DNA from: Pseudomonas sp. CBZ-4
GTDB lineage: Bacteria > Pseudomonadota > Gammaproteobacteria > Pseudomonadales > Pseudomonadaceae
Assembly (NCBI RefSeq): GCF_000346755.1
Contig: NZ_ANNV01000101.1
Coordinates: 62,001-126,000 of the forward strand
DNA length: 64,000 nt
Direction: 5' to 3'
In this document: one piece after another, positions 22,905 through 30,669 of the stretch
Position numbering within the stretch: the first letter of the stretch is position 1
Layout: the number at the start of each line of letters is the position of its first letter
Translations under genes and position numbers: made by a program
Notes under the pieces: generated by a model
The model's database searches: none
Seen by the model: only the letters and a program-made list of their open reading frames with translations
Told to the model about the DNA's origin: nothing

Positions 22905-22916
22905 TAGGCATGAAAA

Positions 22917-22936
22917 AGCCCGCTCAATGGCGGGCT
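22917..22936 (+). terminator. Hairpin after the DUF1654 gene
   Basis: AGCCCGC and GCGGGCT around six bases, 12 bases after the stop; the following TCAGTT is a poor T-run, so termination may be partial. Confidence 0.55.
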
Positions 22937-23063
22937 CAGTTCTCGACCCGGTCAGGCGCAGGCCGACCACAAATCAGCAGGTCGTACCGTTCAGTGCAGG
23001 CGGTGCAGGCGGTGCAGGTCGATGCCTGCGAGGGGTAGGGGGTAATGCAGGAAGGGCAGACAC

Positions 23064-23085
23064 AAAAAAGCCCGCATGTGCGGGC
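23064..23085 (-). terminator. Terminator for the DUF2388 gene
   Basis: GCCCGC, four bases, GCGGGC, followed on the leftward strand by six T. It lies 120 bases beyond the DUF2388 stop. Confidence 0.8.
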
Positions 23086-23158
23086 AAAGTCGAGCCAGTT
23101 GGGGGACCAGTAGCTCGACTATGTAATCGTAGACCAATTTAGGAGGCGATCAAGGAAG

Positions 23159-23182
23159 GCCAGAAACAAGAAGCCCGGCGCT
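23159..23182. repeat. Direct repeat A, left copy
   Basis: 24 bp beginning GCCAGAAACAAGAAGCC, identical to 23587-23610. The two copies bracket the DUF2388 gene. Confidence 0.9.
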
Positions 23183-23204
23183 AGGGACGGCTTGAGAGTC
23201 GCTG

Positions 23205-23531
23205 TCAGAGGGAGGTTGCGATTGCCAGGGCCAGTTGCGTGTCCGACATCAACGGCGGGGCGTAGGTTGCGCGATAGTATTGGGAGGCTTGCTCAAATTG
23301 AGCGCCCCTTATTTCGCCTTCCGAACCAATGAACGCCAGAGCGTCGGTCTTGGCTGACTTGAAAATCTCAGGCGGCTCGGTCGTGAGAGATGTAGTAGCC
23401 CCAATTAAAATGGTCGGCGCGGAGATTGTGAGAAATATCGCGGCAGCGATAGGGTTGGCGCCATCACCTGACACGGCCTGTGTGCTGAACGATGCCAATA
23501 GGGCGATCGTTAGTGCCTTCCATGACTCCAT
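23205..23531 (-). CDS. DUF2388-like exported protein
   Basis: 108 residues from the ATG at 23531. An N-terminal hydrophobic stretch (ALTIALLASFSTQAVS) reads as a signal peptide, and a second one (AAAIFLTISAPTILIG) follows. The C-terminus, DALAFIGSEGEIRGAQFEQA then MSDTQLALAIATSL, matches the DUF2388 pattern of small periplasmic Pseudomonas proteins of unknown role. Normally such genes are chromosomal; here one sits as cargo in the prophage control region, between 24-bp direct repeats and with its own terminator. Confidence 0.72.
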   Translation of the reverse strand: MESWKALTIALLASFSTQAVSGDGANPIAAAIFLTISAPTILIGATTSLTTEPPEIFKSAKTDALAFIGSEGEIRGAQFEQASQYYRATYAPPLMSDTQLALAIATSL

Positions 23532-23586
23532 TATTCGATGCTTCCATTGCGATCTGAGGGCGCCACTATAGCAGAGCAGGGCGCTT

Positions 23587-23610
23587 GCCAGAAACAAGAA
23601 GCCCGGCGCT
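23587..23610. repeat. Direct repeat A, right copy
   Basis: Identical to 23159-23182; here the end of the repeat also pairs with the following GGGCCGGGC to make a hairpin. Confidence 0.9.
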
Positions 23611-23691
23611 GGGCCGGGCGCGGACGTGGCGGCCAATTTAGTGGCAAACTGGAGCATCGCCGAACCCGGCCTAGCGTACCGAGGGTATGAG

Positions 23692-24726
23692 ATGTCAAAG
23701 GATACAGATGGTGGGAGTAAGGATGCGCCAATCGAGAATACGATTTCGTTCGTGCGCGATGGATCAAAGGTAAAGCTTAGGTTCGAGCCGGGGCAGCAGG
23801 CCATGTGGGCCACCGCTCAAAACATGGCAGATCTGTTTGAAACCACAGCAGACAACGTAGGCCTTCACCTAAAAAACATATTTGCCGTCGACGAGCTGGA
23901 TGAAAAGGCAACTACCGAGGATTTCTCGGTAGTTCGACGGGAGGGAGGCCGCTTCGTCGAGCGGACTATTAAGCACTACAACCTGGATGCGATTCTTTCC
24001 GTCGGTTATCGAGTTAATGCCAAAAATGCCGTTGCGTTCCGACAGTGGGCCACACAAACGCTAAAAACATACGTTGAGCAAGGATATGTAATCAACGAGC
24101 GGGCTCTTCGTGAGTCTCCCGAAAAACTCAACAAGCTCGCTGCAGCGGTCAGAGCGCTCAGGAATGATGAGAGACAGATTTACGCAAAGGTGCGGGAATG
24201 CTTCAAAATCTGTTCGTCGGACTACGACCCGAACTCCAAGCAAGTCAAAAGCTTTTACGCATTACTACAGGATAAGTTTCATCACGCCATTACCGGCATG
24301 CCAAGCGCTAAGCTGATCTTGGATCGCGCTAGCCACATGCTGGAAAACATGGGGCTTCAATCCGTAAAGGGCGATTTCCCGACGCAAGAGGAAGCGAAAA
24401 CCGGCAAAAACTACCTGAGCAATGAAGAGCTCTACCGACTCCATTTGCTTTCCGAGCAGTTCATGCTATTTGCCGAAAGCTCTGCCCTAGCGAAAAAGCA
24501 AATGACCATGGCGTCCCTTCATGAAAAGCTGGATGCGCTGCTGATCTTTAACGAATACCCGGTTTTCAGCGGCTGGGAGGACCTGATTAAGGACCGAGCC
24601 GTGAGTCATGCTCGGCAGGAGCTGGGACTTTATAGGAAGCGCAAAAAAATCGAAGCGCTTGGATATGTATACGACGAGGAGGCCTTGGCGGCAGGCGAGT
24701 ATGACGAACTACTGATCGACGCGTAG
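23692..24726 (+). CDS. RhuM-family protein
   Basis: 344 residues from the ATG at 23692 (GAGGG site). QNMADLFETTADNVGLHLKN, REGGRFVERTIKHYNLDAIL and SVGYRVNAKNAVAFRQWATQ are the RhuM signature blocks. RhuM was named in Salmonella SPI-3; members are widespread on phages and islands and the N-terminal half resembles phage antirepressor-type domains, but the function is not established. It is somewhat AT-richer than the surrounding genes and stands alone between leftward genes, as expected for cargo. Confidence 0.88.
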   Translation: MSKDTDGGSKDAPIENTISFVRDGSKVKLRFEPGQQAMWATAQNMADLFETTADNVGLHLKNIFAVDELDEKATTEDFSVVRREGGRFVERTIKHYNLDAILSVGYRVNAKNAVAFRQWATQTLKTYVEQGYVINERALRESPEKLNKLAAAVRALRNDERQIYAKVRECFKICSSDYDPNSKQVKSFYALLQDKFHHAITGMPSAKLILDRASHMLENMGLQSVKGDFPTQEEAKTGKNYLSNEELYRLHLLSEQFMLFAESSALAKKQMTMASLHEKLDALLIFNEYPVFSGWEDLIKDRAVSHARQELGLYRKRKKIEALGYVYDEEALAAGEYDELLIDA

Positions 24727-24777
24727 GTTGAATGAGGGCCCCCAATTGGCGCCTCTCACTTATACCCGCCATACCAC

Positions 24778-25017
24778 CTACTCACCCCGGTCCCGCACAA
24801 TCCCTCCCACCTTCACCTCATCCGCATAACCGGCCAGCCGATCCTCACCATCATGAAATACAGTGAGCATCCTAAGCACGGCCTGGGCGTCTGCCTCATT
24901 ACCGGCCAGGCTCAGTCGCTCGGCAATGCGCATAAGCTCGACCGCTGACCACTTGAGGTCCGAGGCGATGCCTTGTAGGTCGCGCTTGAGATCTTGGTTT
25001 GGTTTGTCGAGGGTCAT
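24778..25017 (-). CDS. Small helical protein, tandem family member 1
   Basis: 79 residues. KPNQDLKRDLQGIASDLKWSAVELMRIAERLSLAG, then DRLAGYADEV. Clearly related to the proteins at 25250 and 25513: all open with 'xxKPNxxLxxxL' and end 'ADEVxxxxIxR'. Last gene downstream of the repressor. Function unknown. Confidence 0.72.
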   Translation of the reverse strand: MTLDKPNQDLKRDLQGIASDLKWSAVELMRIAERLSLAGNEADAQAVLRMLTVFHDGEDRLAGYADEVKVGGIVRDRGE

Positions 25018-25026
25018 AATGCGTCC

Positions 25027-25218
25027 TTACAGATCTATGGCTCGAAGGCGCTCAATGGCGTCTCTGAGCTTTACGGACTGCTCCAGGGCTGCTTCGCCGA
25101 GATCGATAAGGCCTGCATTCATTAATTCCACTGCCTGACTGGCCAGCGTTTCGGCGATAGCTTCAAGGTTCGCCGAGTAAGCTTCAATCTCAGATTTTGC
25201 AGTCTGCGTCATAGCCAT
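25027..25218 (-). CDS. Small helical protein, tandem family member 2 (diverged)
   Basis: 63 residues, heptad-like (NLEAIAETLASQAVELMNAGLIDLGEAAL), same size class and position but without the KPN opening. Function unknown. Confidence 0.65.
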   Translation of the reverse strand: MAMTQTAKSEIEAYSANLEAIAETLASQAVELMNAGLIDLGEAALEQSVKLRDAIERLRAIDL

Positions 25219-25249
25219 GTTCTCCGCATTTATCTGTGCGATTATTTAC

Positions 25250-25486
25250 CTAGCGACTGACGCGCGTTATATGCGCCGTCTTTACCTCATCCGCATACCC
25301 ATCCATCAGCTCCTCGACCTCCTGGAACCTCATAGCGATCGCTATCAGTTCGCGAGCGTCATCTTCCTGGCCGGCATCAGAAAGCTTTACAGCAGCCTGC
25401 TTCAGGTCGACGCCTGACCACTTGAGCAGGGCCGCAGCCTCTTTCAAGTCGCGGCGCAGTTGCTGGTTTGGCATGGTGAGGGGCAT
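25250..25486 (-). CDS. Small helical protein, tandem family member 3
   Basis: 78 residues. MPNQQLRRDLKEAAALLKWSGVDLKQAAVKLSDAG, then MDGYADEVKTAHITR. Shares LKWSxVxL and GYADEV with member 1. Function unknown. Confidence 0.72.
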   Translation of the reverse strand: MPLTMPNQQLRRDLKEAAALLKWSGVDLKQAAVKLSDAGQEDDARELIAIAMRFQEVEELMDGYADEVKTAHITRVSR

Positions 25487-25512
25487 GCAGTCTCCTTGCT
25501 GTTTCTTCGATC

Positions 25513-25740
25513 CTACTCAGATTCGGTTCGCGTTATCAGTCCAGCACCAACCTCGTCTGCGAGGGCGGCGAGCCGATCCGCATCATCGTATAACTTCGCT
25601 ACCAGCTTTAGGACGGCTGCAACATCGATATCTTGGCAGTCCTTAGTGATGTTGATTATGCCGCCCGCGGCTTGCTCGAGGCCCAGCCCAAGGTAATTGA
25701 GCTCGTTGCACAGCTGTTTGTTGGGCTTGGTGAGGGGCAT
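25513..25740 (-). CDS. Small helical protein, tandem family member 4
   Basis: 75 residues, KPNKQLCNELNYLGLGLEQA and RLAALADEVGAGLITRTE. It follows the repressor stop by 3 bases, so the whole set is co-transcribed with the repressor in the lysogen. Confidence 0.72.
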   Translation of the reverse strand: MPLTKPNKQLCNELNYLGLGLEQAAGGIINITKDCQDIDVAAVLKLVAKLYDDADRLAALADEVGAGLITRTESE

Positions 25741-25743
25741 GGG

Positions 25744-26598
25744 CTATACCAGATTGGCATTCCAGACGAGCAGCACACGCGCCTGGATGTACGTTTCATC
25801 AAGAAATATGTCCTCGGCCTTGTGCTTCCGATTGTCCGACAGCATCTTGAATTTGTCCTTGCCCTTCATTTGCAGACGCTTGATGTACTGAAAGCCTTGG
25901 TACGAGAAGAAGTAGATTCCATCGCCAACGAACTCTTTGATGCTGACATCGACCAGTAGCGGATCGCCATGCTTGATGGTTGGCGTCATGGACTGCCCCC
26001 AGCCAGTGATCATCTTCAGATGGAAGTGCTCTTTGAACTCGACGCCCATGGCCCTGAGCTGGGAAGGGCTAACGCGCACGTCCTGGAGCATCTCAGGGAA
26101 GTCATGAGCGATTTCGCCGCCGCCCAAAGCTCCGCGCACGTCGTAGTGAGCAATCCACACTTCGTCACCGACCTTCCCCGGCCGATAGGCGTCATGTACG
26201 AGCACGCCGCCAGCAGCTTCGACTTCGTCACCTTCTGCTATTGCCAGAAGCTTCTTGAGTCTTTCCTCGCCCAAATTCTTACCAGCAAGCATTGCGCGCA
26301 GTTTATCGGCAGCGGTGGATTCCGGGCCCGGTTCGGCGGCATCTGTCAGCGCATCAGGGCCGTCGCCTGAATCATGCTGCAACCACTCGATCCTCACCCC
26401 GAGAAACGATGCGATCGCCTGCATCTTTGCGGGGCCAGGGATGGATTCACCGTTCAGCCATTTGCTCGCAGCCTTCGGCGTAACTTTGGCAACTTCAGCC
26501 AGGCGAGCGCCCGCGCCCCATTGATCAATGCCTTTGGCGGCTACTGATTTCTTGAGGCGTGAGGCGAACGCGGCGCGTATCTCTTCTATTTGAACCAT
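25744..26598 (-). CDS. CI-like repressor with S24 (LexA-type) peptidase domain
   Basis: 284 residues from the ATG at 26598. The N-terminal helix-turn-helix (ARLAEVAKVTPKAASKWLNGESIPG) binds operators; the C-terminal S24 domain has the Ser-Lys dyad (GQSMTP, Ser203; YIKRL, Lys240) for RecA-stimulated self-cleavage. It keeps the prophage silent. The start codon lies inside the operator GAACCATAGGTTC, with a GATATT -10-like box 6 bases upstream and no ribosome site, so the message may be leaderless and autoregulated. An in-frame ATG at 26643 also lacks a ribosome site. Confidence 0.92.
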   Translation of the reverse strand: MVQIEEIRAAFASRLKKSVAAKGIDQWGAGARLAEVAKVTPKAASKWLNGESIPGPAKMQAIASFLGVRIEWLQHDSGDGPDALTDAAEPGPESTAADKLRAMLAGKNLGEERLKKLLAIAEGDEVEAAGGVLVHDAYRPGKVGDEVWIAHYDVRGALGGGEIAHDFPEMLQDVRVSPSQLRAMGVEFKEHFHLKMITGWGQSMTPTIKHGDPLLVDVSIKEFVGDGIYFFSYQGFQYIKRLQMKGKDKFKMLSDNRKHKAEDIFLDETYIQARVLLVWNANLV

Positions 26599-26604
26599 AG
26601 GTTC
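26592..26604. promoter_or_regulatory. Repressor operator overlapping the repressor start
   Basis: GAACCATAGGTTC, nearly perfect palindrome, same as 22522-22534 except at the centre. Weaker copies GTACTTTCAGTTC (26625-26637) and GTACTGCAAGTTC (26649-26661) lie across the rightward promoter. Confidence 0.8.
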
Positions 26605-26618
26605 AATATCGCATGCCC

Positions 26619-26647
26619 TTGCATGTACTTTCAGTTCCGACATAATA
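26619..26647 (+). promoter_or_regulatory. Rightward early promoter (pR-like)
   Basis: TTGCAT (26619-26624), 17 bases, ATAATA (26642-26647), 35 bases before the cro-like ATG. Two operator-like half-palindromes overlap it. Confidence 0.6.
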
Positions 26648-26681
26648 TGTACTGCAAGTTCATATTTAACTCGGAGGCCTT

Positions 26682-26921
26682 ATGCGGCCGCTCAAGAAAT
26701 CGATTGATGATGCTGGTGGTGTTCCGTCCGTGGCGTTGGCCTGCGGGAAGACCCCGCGCGCCATCTACAAGTGGCTTGTTGCCGACGCATTGCCGCGCAC
26801 CGAGTACACCGGCGAAACCCAGTACGCCAAGAAAATTGCAGAACTGGCATCCGCCAACGGAAAGCCATTCGATCCAGCCTGGCTGCTTGCCGAGGCGCAC
26901 CCCAAGAAATCCGCCGCTTAA
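26682..26921 (+). CDS. Cro/YdaS-like regulator
   Basis: 79 residues. KKSIDDAGGVPSVALACGKTPRAIYKWLVADALPRTEYTG is the YdaS/Cro-type helix-turn-helix with the usual 'aiyKWl..g.lP' recognition region. It is divergent from the repressor and first in the rightward early operon (GGAGG site), the position of lambda cro. Confidence 0.85.
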   Translation: MRPLKKSIDDAGGVPSVALACGKTPRAIYKWLVADALPRTEYTGETQYAKKIAELASANGKPFDPAWLLAEAHPKKSAA

Positions 26922-26950
26922 ACCCATTCCAACCACACAAGGAAACACAG

Positions 26951-27142
26951 ATGTCGTATTCCGCACCTGACCACCTCCACGACAAGCCCACCAAAGTTCG
27001 CCTGGATGAGGTGGCCGACGATCTGCTGACGGCCATGGCCCGTTTTCAGCGAACTCAAAAGGCGGTGCTAGCACGCGAGATTCTTGAGCGCGGCCTGAAC
27101 CAAATGATGGAAGAGCTTAACGCGAAAACAGACGTGGCCTGA
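26951..27142 (+). CDS. Small ribbon-helix-helix-like protein
   Basis: 63 residues from the ATG at 26951 (AAGGA site). TKVRLDEVADDLLTAMARFQRTQKAVLAREILERGL looks like an Arc/CopG strand followed by two helices. Possibly a second regulator of the early switch (CII position). Confidence 0.65.
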   Translation: MSYSAPDHLHDKPTKVRLDEVADDLLTAMARFQRTQKAVLAREILERGLNQMMEELNAKTDVA

Positions 27143-27160
27143 AGTAGCCGAGGAGGCCCT

Positions 27161-27349
27161 GTGCCTGAAAGAAAACCGCTGGAAATCCAGCTCGACTGGC
27201 AGGGAGTCGCCGATCTGGAGCTGCTAGCCAGACGCAAAGGCGTAACCCCAGAAGAGCTGGCCGCAACAATTATGAACCGGGCGCTTGATCGAATGACCCG
27301 GCCACCAAAGAGCCGGAGCAACGTCGCTTCCATAGGACGCAAGGGCTGA
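27161..27349 (+). CDS. Small ribbon-helix-helix-like protein, GTG start
   Basis: 62 residues from GTG at 27161 (GAGGAGG site). LEIQLDWQGVADLELLARRKGVTPEELAATIMNRAL resembles a CopG-type fold. Paired with the previous gene. Function unknown. Confidence 0.62.
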   Translation: MPERKPLEIQLDWQGVADLELLARRKGVTPEELAATIMNRALDRMTRPPKSRSNVASIGRKG

Positions 27350-27412
27350 TAAGTCCCCCAGGGACTATTGAGGATCTGCCAGTGAAACAACCAAGCAGTA
27401 AATCGGACGCAC

Positions 27413-27441
27413 AAAAAAGCCACCGGGCAATGGTGGCTTTT
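27413..27441 (+). terminator. Terminator before the Rha gene
   Basis: AAAAAAGCCACC and GGTGGCTTTT around seven bases; can act in both directions. It splits the regulators from the replication operon. Confidence 0.85.
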
Positions 27442-27476
27442 CGTGCAGCACATACAAATAAGTTCTGGAGCGAATA

Positions 27477-28283
27477 ATGCCTATTCCCCAATCCGTCGTC
27501 AATACCAACGAATCCGCGCCACGTTTTTCGATAGCTGAAAACGTGGCGCGCAGTATGTCATCGCAAGAAATTGCCGATCTGGTTGGCTCTCGACACGACA
27601 GCGTGAAGCGAGCCATAGAAAGATTGGCATTCAAAGGCGTAATTGATAACCCACCAATGGTGGAGAAGCCCACTGGTGGGCGCCCGGTCGAGGAATACGT
27701 ATTCTCTGGCGAAAAAGGGAAGCGTGACAGCCTTGTGGTGGTTGCACAGCTGAGTCCCGAATTCACTGGCGCGTTGGTCGATCGATGGCAGGTGCTGGAG
27801 GAATCGGCATCGCAACCTTCGTTTGACATGAGTCGCCTGAACGACCCAAAGGTCCTGTTGGCCCTGCTGACCGACAACGTGCGCAAAGTCGTGCACCTGG
27901 AGGCAGACAATACCGAGCTGACCAATGAAAACCAGCTGTTGGAGCAGAAGGTTTGCGCCGACGCGCCAAAGGTTGAGTTCTTCAATGCCGTCACGGTGAC
28001 CCACGAAACGTACTCAGTGGGCGAGGCGGCCAAGCTGATTGGCACCGGACAGAAGCGCCTAATGGACTTCCTGCGCCAGAAACGCTGGGTCACGCTGCGC
28101 AAAAACGAACCGATGCAAGCCCCTATTGAGTCCGGCTATCTGACGGCGAAGCTCAGCACCTTCGAGCATCCAGAAAACGGCAAGACCACTGTGGCAACTG
28201 CTCGGGTTACTGGAAAAGGGCTGACCAAGATCCGCGCAATGTGGGCTGCTCGTGAAGCTGATCTGCTAGGTGGTGTCTCATGA
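27477..28283 (+). CDS. rha: Rha-family regulator with KilAC/ANT domain
   Basis: 268 residues. N-terminal pRha part: ARSMSSQEIADLVGSRHDSVKRAIERL, then GRPVEEYVFSGEKGKRDSLVVV. C-terminal phage-antirepressor KilAC part: ETYSVGEAAKLIGTGQKRLMDFLR and TVATARVTGKGLTKI. Such fusions act as regulators or antirepressors. Codons for RFSIAENVARS contain copy 2 of the GCGCCAC inverted repeat. The next gene starts within its stop (ATGA). Confidence 0.88.
   Translation: MPIPQSVVNTNESAPRFSIAENVARSMSSQEIADLVGSRHDSVKRAIERLAFKGVIDNPPMVEKPTGGRPVEEYVFSGEKGKRDSLVVVAQLSPEFTGALVDRWQVLEESASQPSFDMSRLNDPKVLLALLTDNVRKVVHLEADNTELTNENQLLEQKVCADAPKVEFFNAVTVTHETYSVGEAAKLIGTGQKRLMDFLRQKRWVTLRKNEPMQAPIESGYLTAKLSTFEHPENGKTTVATARVTGKGLTKIRAMWAAREADLLGGVS
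27514..27550. repeat. Large inverted repeat, copy 2
   Basis: CGCGCCACGTTTT (27515-27527) and AAAACGTGGCGCG (27538-27550): perfect 13-bp arms separated by 10 bases, at the 5' end of the rha gene. Confidence 0.9.
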
Positions 28284-28585
28284 GTCAGCAGTCGATCAAA
28301 CCAACCGTCATTGACGAATCCTACATGGAGCAGTTCAGCAATGACCAGCTCGCCTTTATGGCCTGGGACAAAAGCGAGTTCTCGCTGAGTGTCTATTTGG
28401 ACCCTGAAGAGTCGAAGTGTGAAGGCTGCACTGGCGATGCTCTGTTCGAGCTGATAACCGCCGTGCTGGCGTCCAAGGTACTGATCCGTCGCCTTGCTGG
28501 CGTTGACCCTCAATCTATCCGCGAGTCCGCTATCAGCAAGATCCTCCAGGGTAGCCGCTTCCCTCAGTGGGAGACCTTGCAATGA
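28280..28585 (+). CDS. Hypothetical phage protein
   Basis: 101 residues, acidic, with a Cys pair (SKCEGCTGDALFEL). Translationally coupled to rha and to the replication gene by ATGA overlaps. Function unknown. Confidence 0.68.
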   Translation: MSQQSIKPTVIDESYMEQFSNDQLAFMAWDKSEFSLSVYLDPEESKCEGCTGDALFELITAVLASKVLIRRLAGVDPQSIRESAISKILQGSRFPQWETLQ

Positions 28586-29334
28586 GCATTATTCGTGCGC
28601 CTCGTCCTGAGGCGAATTTCTACATGCTCAGCAAGTCGATCAGCGAGGACGCACGCCTGAGCTGGGCTGCGCGTGGCCTGCTGGTGTTCCTGCTGGGTAA
28701 GCCTGACCACTGGGCTGTGTCAGTCACCCACCTGCGCAACGAAACCTCAAAGTCTTCGAAGCCTACCGGGCGTGACGGTGTTTACGGCCTACTGCAAGAG
28801 CTGATCACCGCCGGCTACGTCCAGCGCCGCCAGGATCGTTTGGGCTCTGGTTTGCTTGGCGAAACCCACTATGTCGTCTCTGAATCACCGCTTCCGGCTT
28901 TACCGTATACGGCTGCACCGCTTCCGGCTCAACCGTATACGGCAAATCCGACACTAGTAAGTATTGAAGGTGAGCAAGGACTGAAACAGCAAGCAAGGAC
29001 TGAAAAACCTTCGGGCACTAAAGCACCCTCCCGCACCAAGGCTGCGAAGTTTGATCCGGTGACCGCTAAGCCTGAAAGCGTAAGCGACCAGACCTGGCAG
29101 GACTGGTGCCAGCACCGCGCAGAGATTAAGCGCCCACTGACCGCCACCACCTGCGCCAAGCAAGCCAAGACCCTGGCAGGCCACCACGACGCTGATGCCG
29201 TGATCAACCAGTCCATCAGCAATGGCTGGACCGGACTGTTCCCGGAGAAGGTGTTGCCTGGCGGCAGGACTGTCAGCAACGGCCCGGACTTCTACGACAA
29301 GTCGTGGCGTACCGATACGAGTGATGACCTATGA
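28582..29334 (+). CDS. Replication initiator, O-like / DnaT-like helix protein
   Basis: 250 residues from the ATG at 28582 (ATGA overlap). The N-terminal winged helix (ARLSWAARGLLVFLLGKPDHWAVSVTHLRNE, then GVYGLLQELITAGYV) is the origin-binding type seen in phage O-like proteins. The C-terminal part (WQDWCQHRAEIKRPLTATTCAKQAKTLAG) is a helical domain that contacts the helicase loader. A Pro-rich repeat (PLPALPYTA, PLPAQPYTA) separates them; the origin may lie within this repeated DNA (28895-28950), as in lambda O. Confidence 0.82.
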   Translation: MSIIRAPRPEANFYMLSKSISEDARLSWAARGLLVFLLGKPDHWAVSVTHLRNETSKSSKPTGRDGVYGLLQELITAGYVQRRQDRLGSGLLGETHYVVSESPLPALPYTAAPLPAQPYTANPTLVSIEGEQGLKQQARTEKPSGTKAPSRTKAAKFDPVTAKPESVSDQTWQDWCQHRAEIKRPLTATTCAKQAKTLAGHHDADAVINQSISNGWTGLFPEKVLPGGRTVSNGPDFYDKSWRTDTSDDL

Positions 29335-30071
29335 AAAACGTCACTCAGATGATCCCAGGTGCTGCGCGTGCCCTGTCCACCGCCGCCCCTTATCAGGCCC
29401 CTGTCCAGACCGGAACACAGCTGGGCGTTGTGGATGACGCCACCGGTGAAGTGGTAGAGCGCCTATTTCGCCAGCTGCAAGCCATCTTCCCGGCCCACAA
29501 GCAGGCATGGCCAGACGACAAGGCCAAGGCTGCCGCTATGCGCAACTGGACTATGGGGTTTATGGCCGCCGGCATCCGTTCGCTGGAGCAAATCCGCTAT
29601 GGAATCGAACAGTGCCGGAAAAGCGGCTCACCGTTCGCTCCAAGCGTCGGCCAGTTCATAGGCTGGTGCACGCCCGGACCTGAGGCGTTCGGCTTGCCAG
29701 CGAGCGCTGACGCATGGGTGGAGGCATTGATGAGCGTCTACAGCCATGAGGGCGTGAAGGTGGCGGCCATCGCCACCGGTTTGTTCGACCTGCGTTCGGC
29801 CAGGCAGGAAGACAAGGGCCTTCGCCAGCGCTTCGATCACAACTACGCCGTGGTGATCCGCCGCGCCCAGGAGGGCCAGCCGCTGGACGGGAAGATCCTC
29901 GCCGGCATAGGCCACGACAGCCAGAAGACCGACTTCGAACTCGCAAACGAGCTTGCCGACCAGCAGGCCCAGGCGCGAATCCTTCAACAGGGCATCCCGA
30001 CTGACGGCAAATCGGCGCGTGCGCTGCTGCTGGCCAAGTTCGGCAAGAAGACCACGGAGCAGCGGACATGA
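29331..30071 (+). CDS. Replication protein P-like helicase loader
   Basis: 246 residues. FRQLQAIFPAHKQAWPDDKAKAAAMRNWTMGFMAAGI and SPFAPSVGQFIGWCTPGPEAFGLP match the lambda P family, which recruits host DnaB to the origin. It follows the O-like gene with an ATGA overlap, the lambda order. Confidence 0.88.
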   Translation: MKNVTQMIPGAARALSTAAPYQAPVQTGTQLGVVDDATGEVVERLFRQLQAIFPAHKQAWPDDKAKAAAMRNWTMGFMAAGIRSLEQIRYGIEQCRKSGSPFAPSVGQFIGWCTPGPEAFGLPASADAWVEALMSVYSHEGVKVAAIATGLFDLRSARQEDKGLRQRFDHNYAVVIRRAQEGQPLDGKILAGIGHDSQKTDFELANELADQQAQARILQQGIPTDGKSARALLLAKFGKKTTEQRT

Positions 30072-30469
30072 GCGACTACACCGAACTGAAGCGGCTGGCC
30101 GAGGCCGCACAGTATGAAAATTGTGAGTTTCAGCATGAGCTTGTCGCAGCGACGAAAGCGTTTTTCGTTGGGTGCATTCCCGAGCAGATCCTGGCCCTGA
30201 TCGCTGAGAACGAGTCAGCGCACAAGCACTGGCAAAACGAATCGAACAATGTGCAGGTGCTGGTGGCAGAGGTTGCCCGGCTCAAGGTCGAGAATGAGGC
30301 GCTGCGCAAAGAGTGCGATGCCCGTCACCCGTTCAAGCCTTTTCATGAGCCGGCAATTGGCTTCACTGGTTGCGTGATTTGCGGCGTGTACACCGACCAC
30401 GGCGGCCTGTCATGCCCGAAAACGCGAGCAACCGCCGACGCCGCCATGGGCAAGGGAGAGCAGTCATGA
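30068..30469 (+). CDS. Hypothetical protein with coiled coil and Cys-rich end
   Basis: 133 residues. A central coiled coil (NESNNVQVLVAEVARLKVENEALRKE) and a C-terminal GCVICGVYTDHGGLSC that could bind zinc. Reminiscent of lambda Ea22-type early proteins. Coupled at both ends. Confidence 0.65.
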   Translation: MSDYTELKRLAEAAQYENCEFQHELVAATKAFFVGCIPEQILALIAENESAHKHWQNESNNVQVLVAEVARLKVENEALRKECDARHPFKPFHEPAIGFTGCVICGVYTDHGGLSCPKTRATADAAMGKGEQS

Positions 30470-30669
30470 GCGCTTTACTGATCGGATACGCCATCGTCGG
30501 TATCGTTACCTGGGCCGGAATGATCGCTGAGTTTGCTGTCGGCGGTCACATCTGGCGCCCGCGCGATGCATATGGCCTACCTGTGACAATGATTGGCGTG
30601 ACTGCGCTTTGGCTTCCTGCAATCGCCTTCTGGCAATTCCGCATGTGCCGGAAAGGAGGCCGGTCATGA
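30466..30669 (+). CDS. Small membrane protein
   Basis: 67 residues from the ATG at 30466 (ATGA overlap). Two membrane helices: ALLIGYAIVGIVTWAGMI and GVTALWLPAIAFWQ. Function unknown. Confidence 0.68.
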   Translation: MSALLIGYAIVGIVTWAGMIAEFAVGGHIWRPRDAYGLPVTMIGVTALWLPAIAFWQFRMCRKGGRS

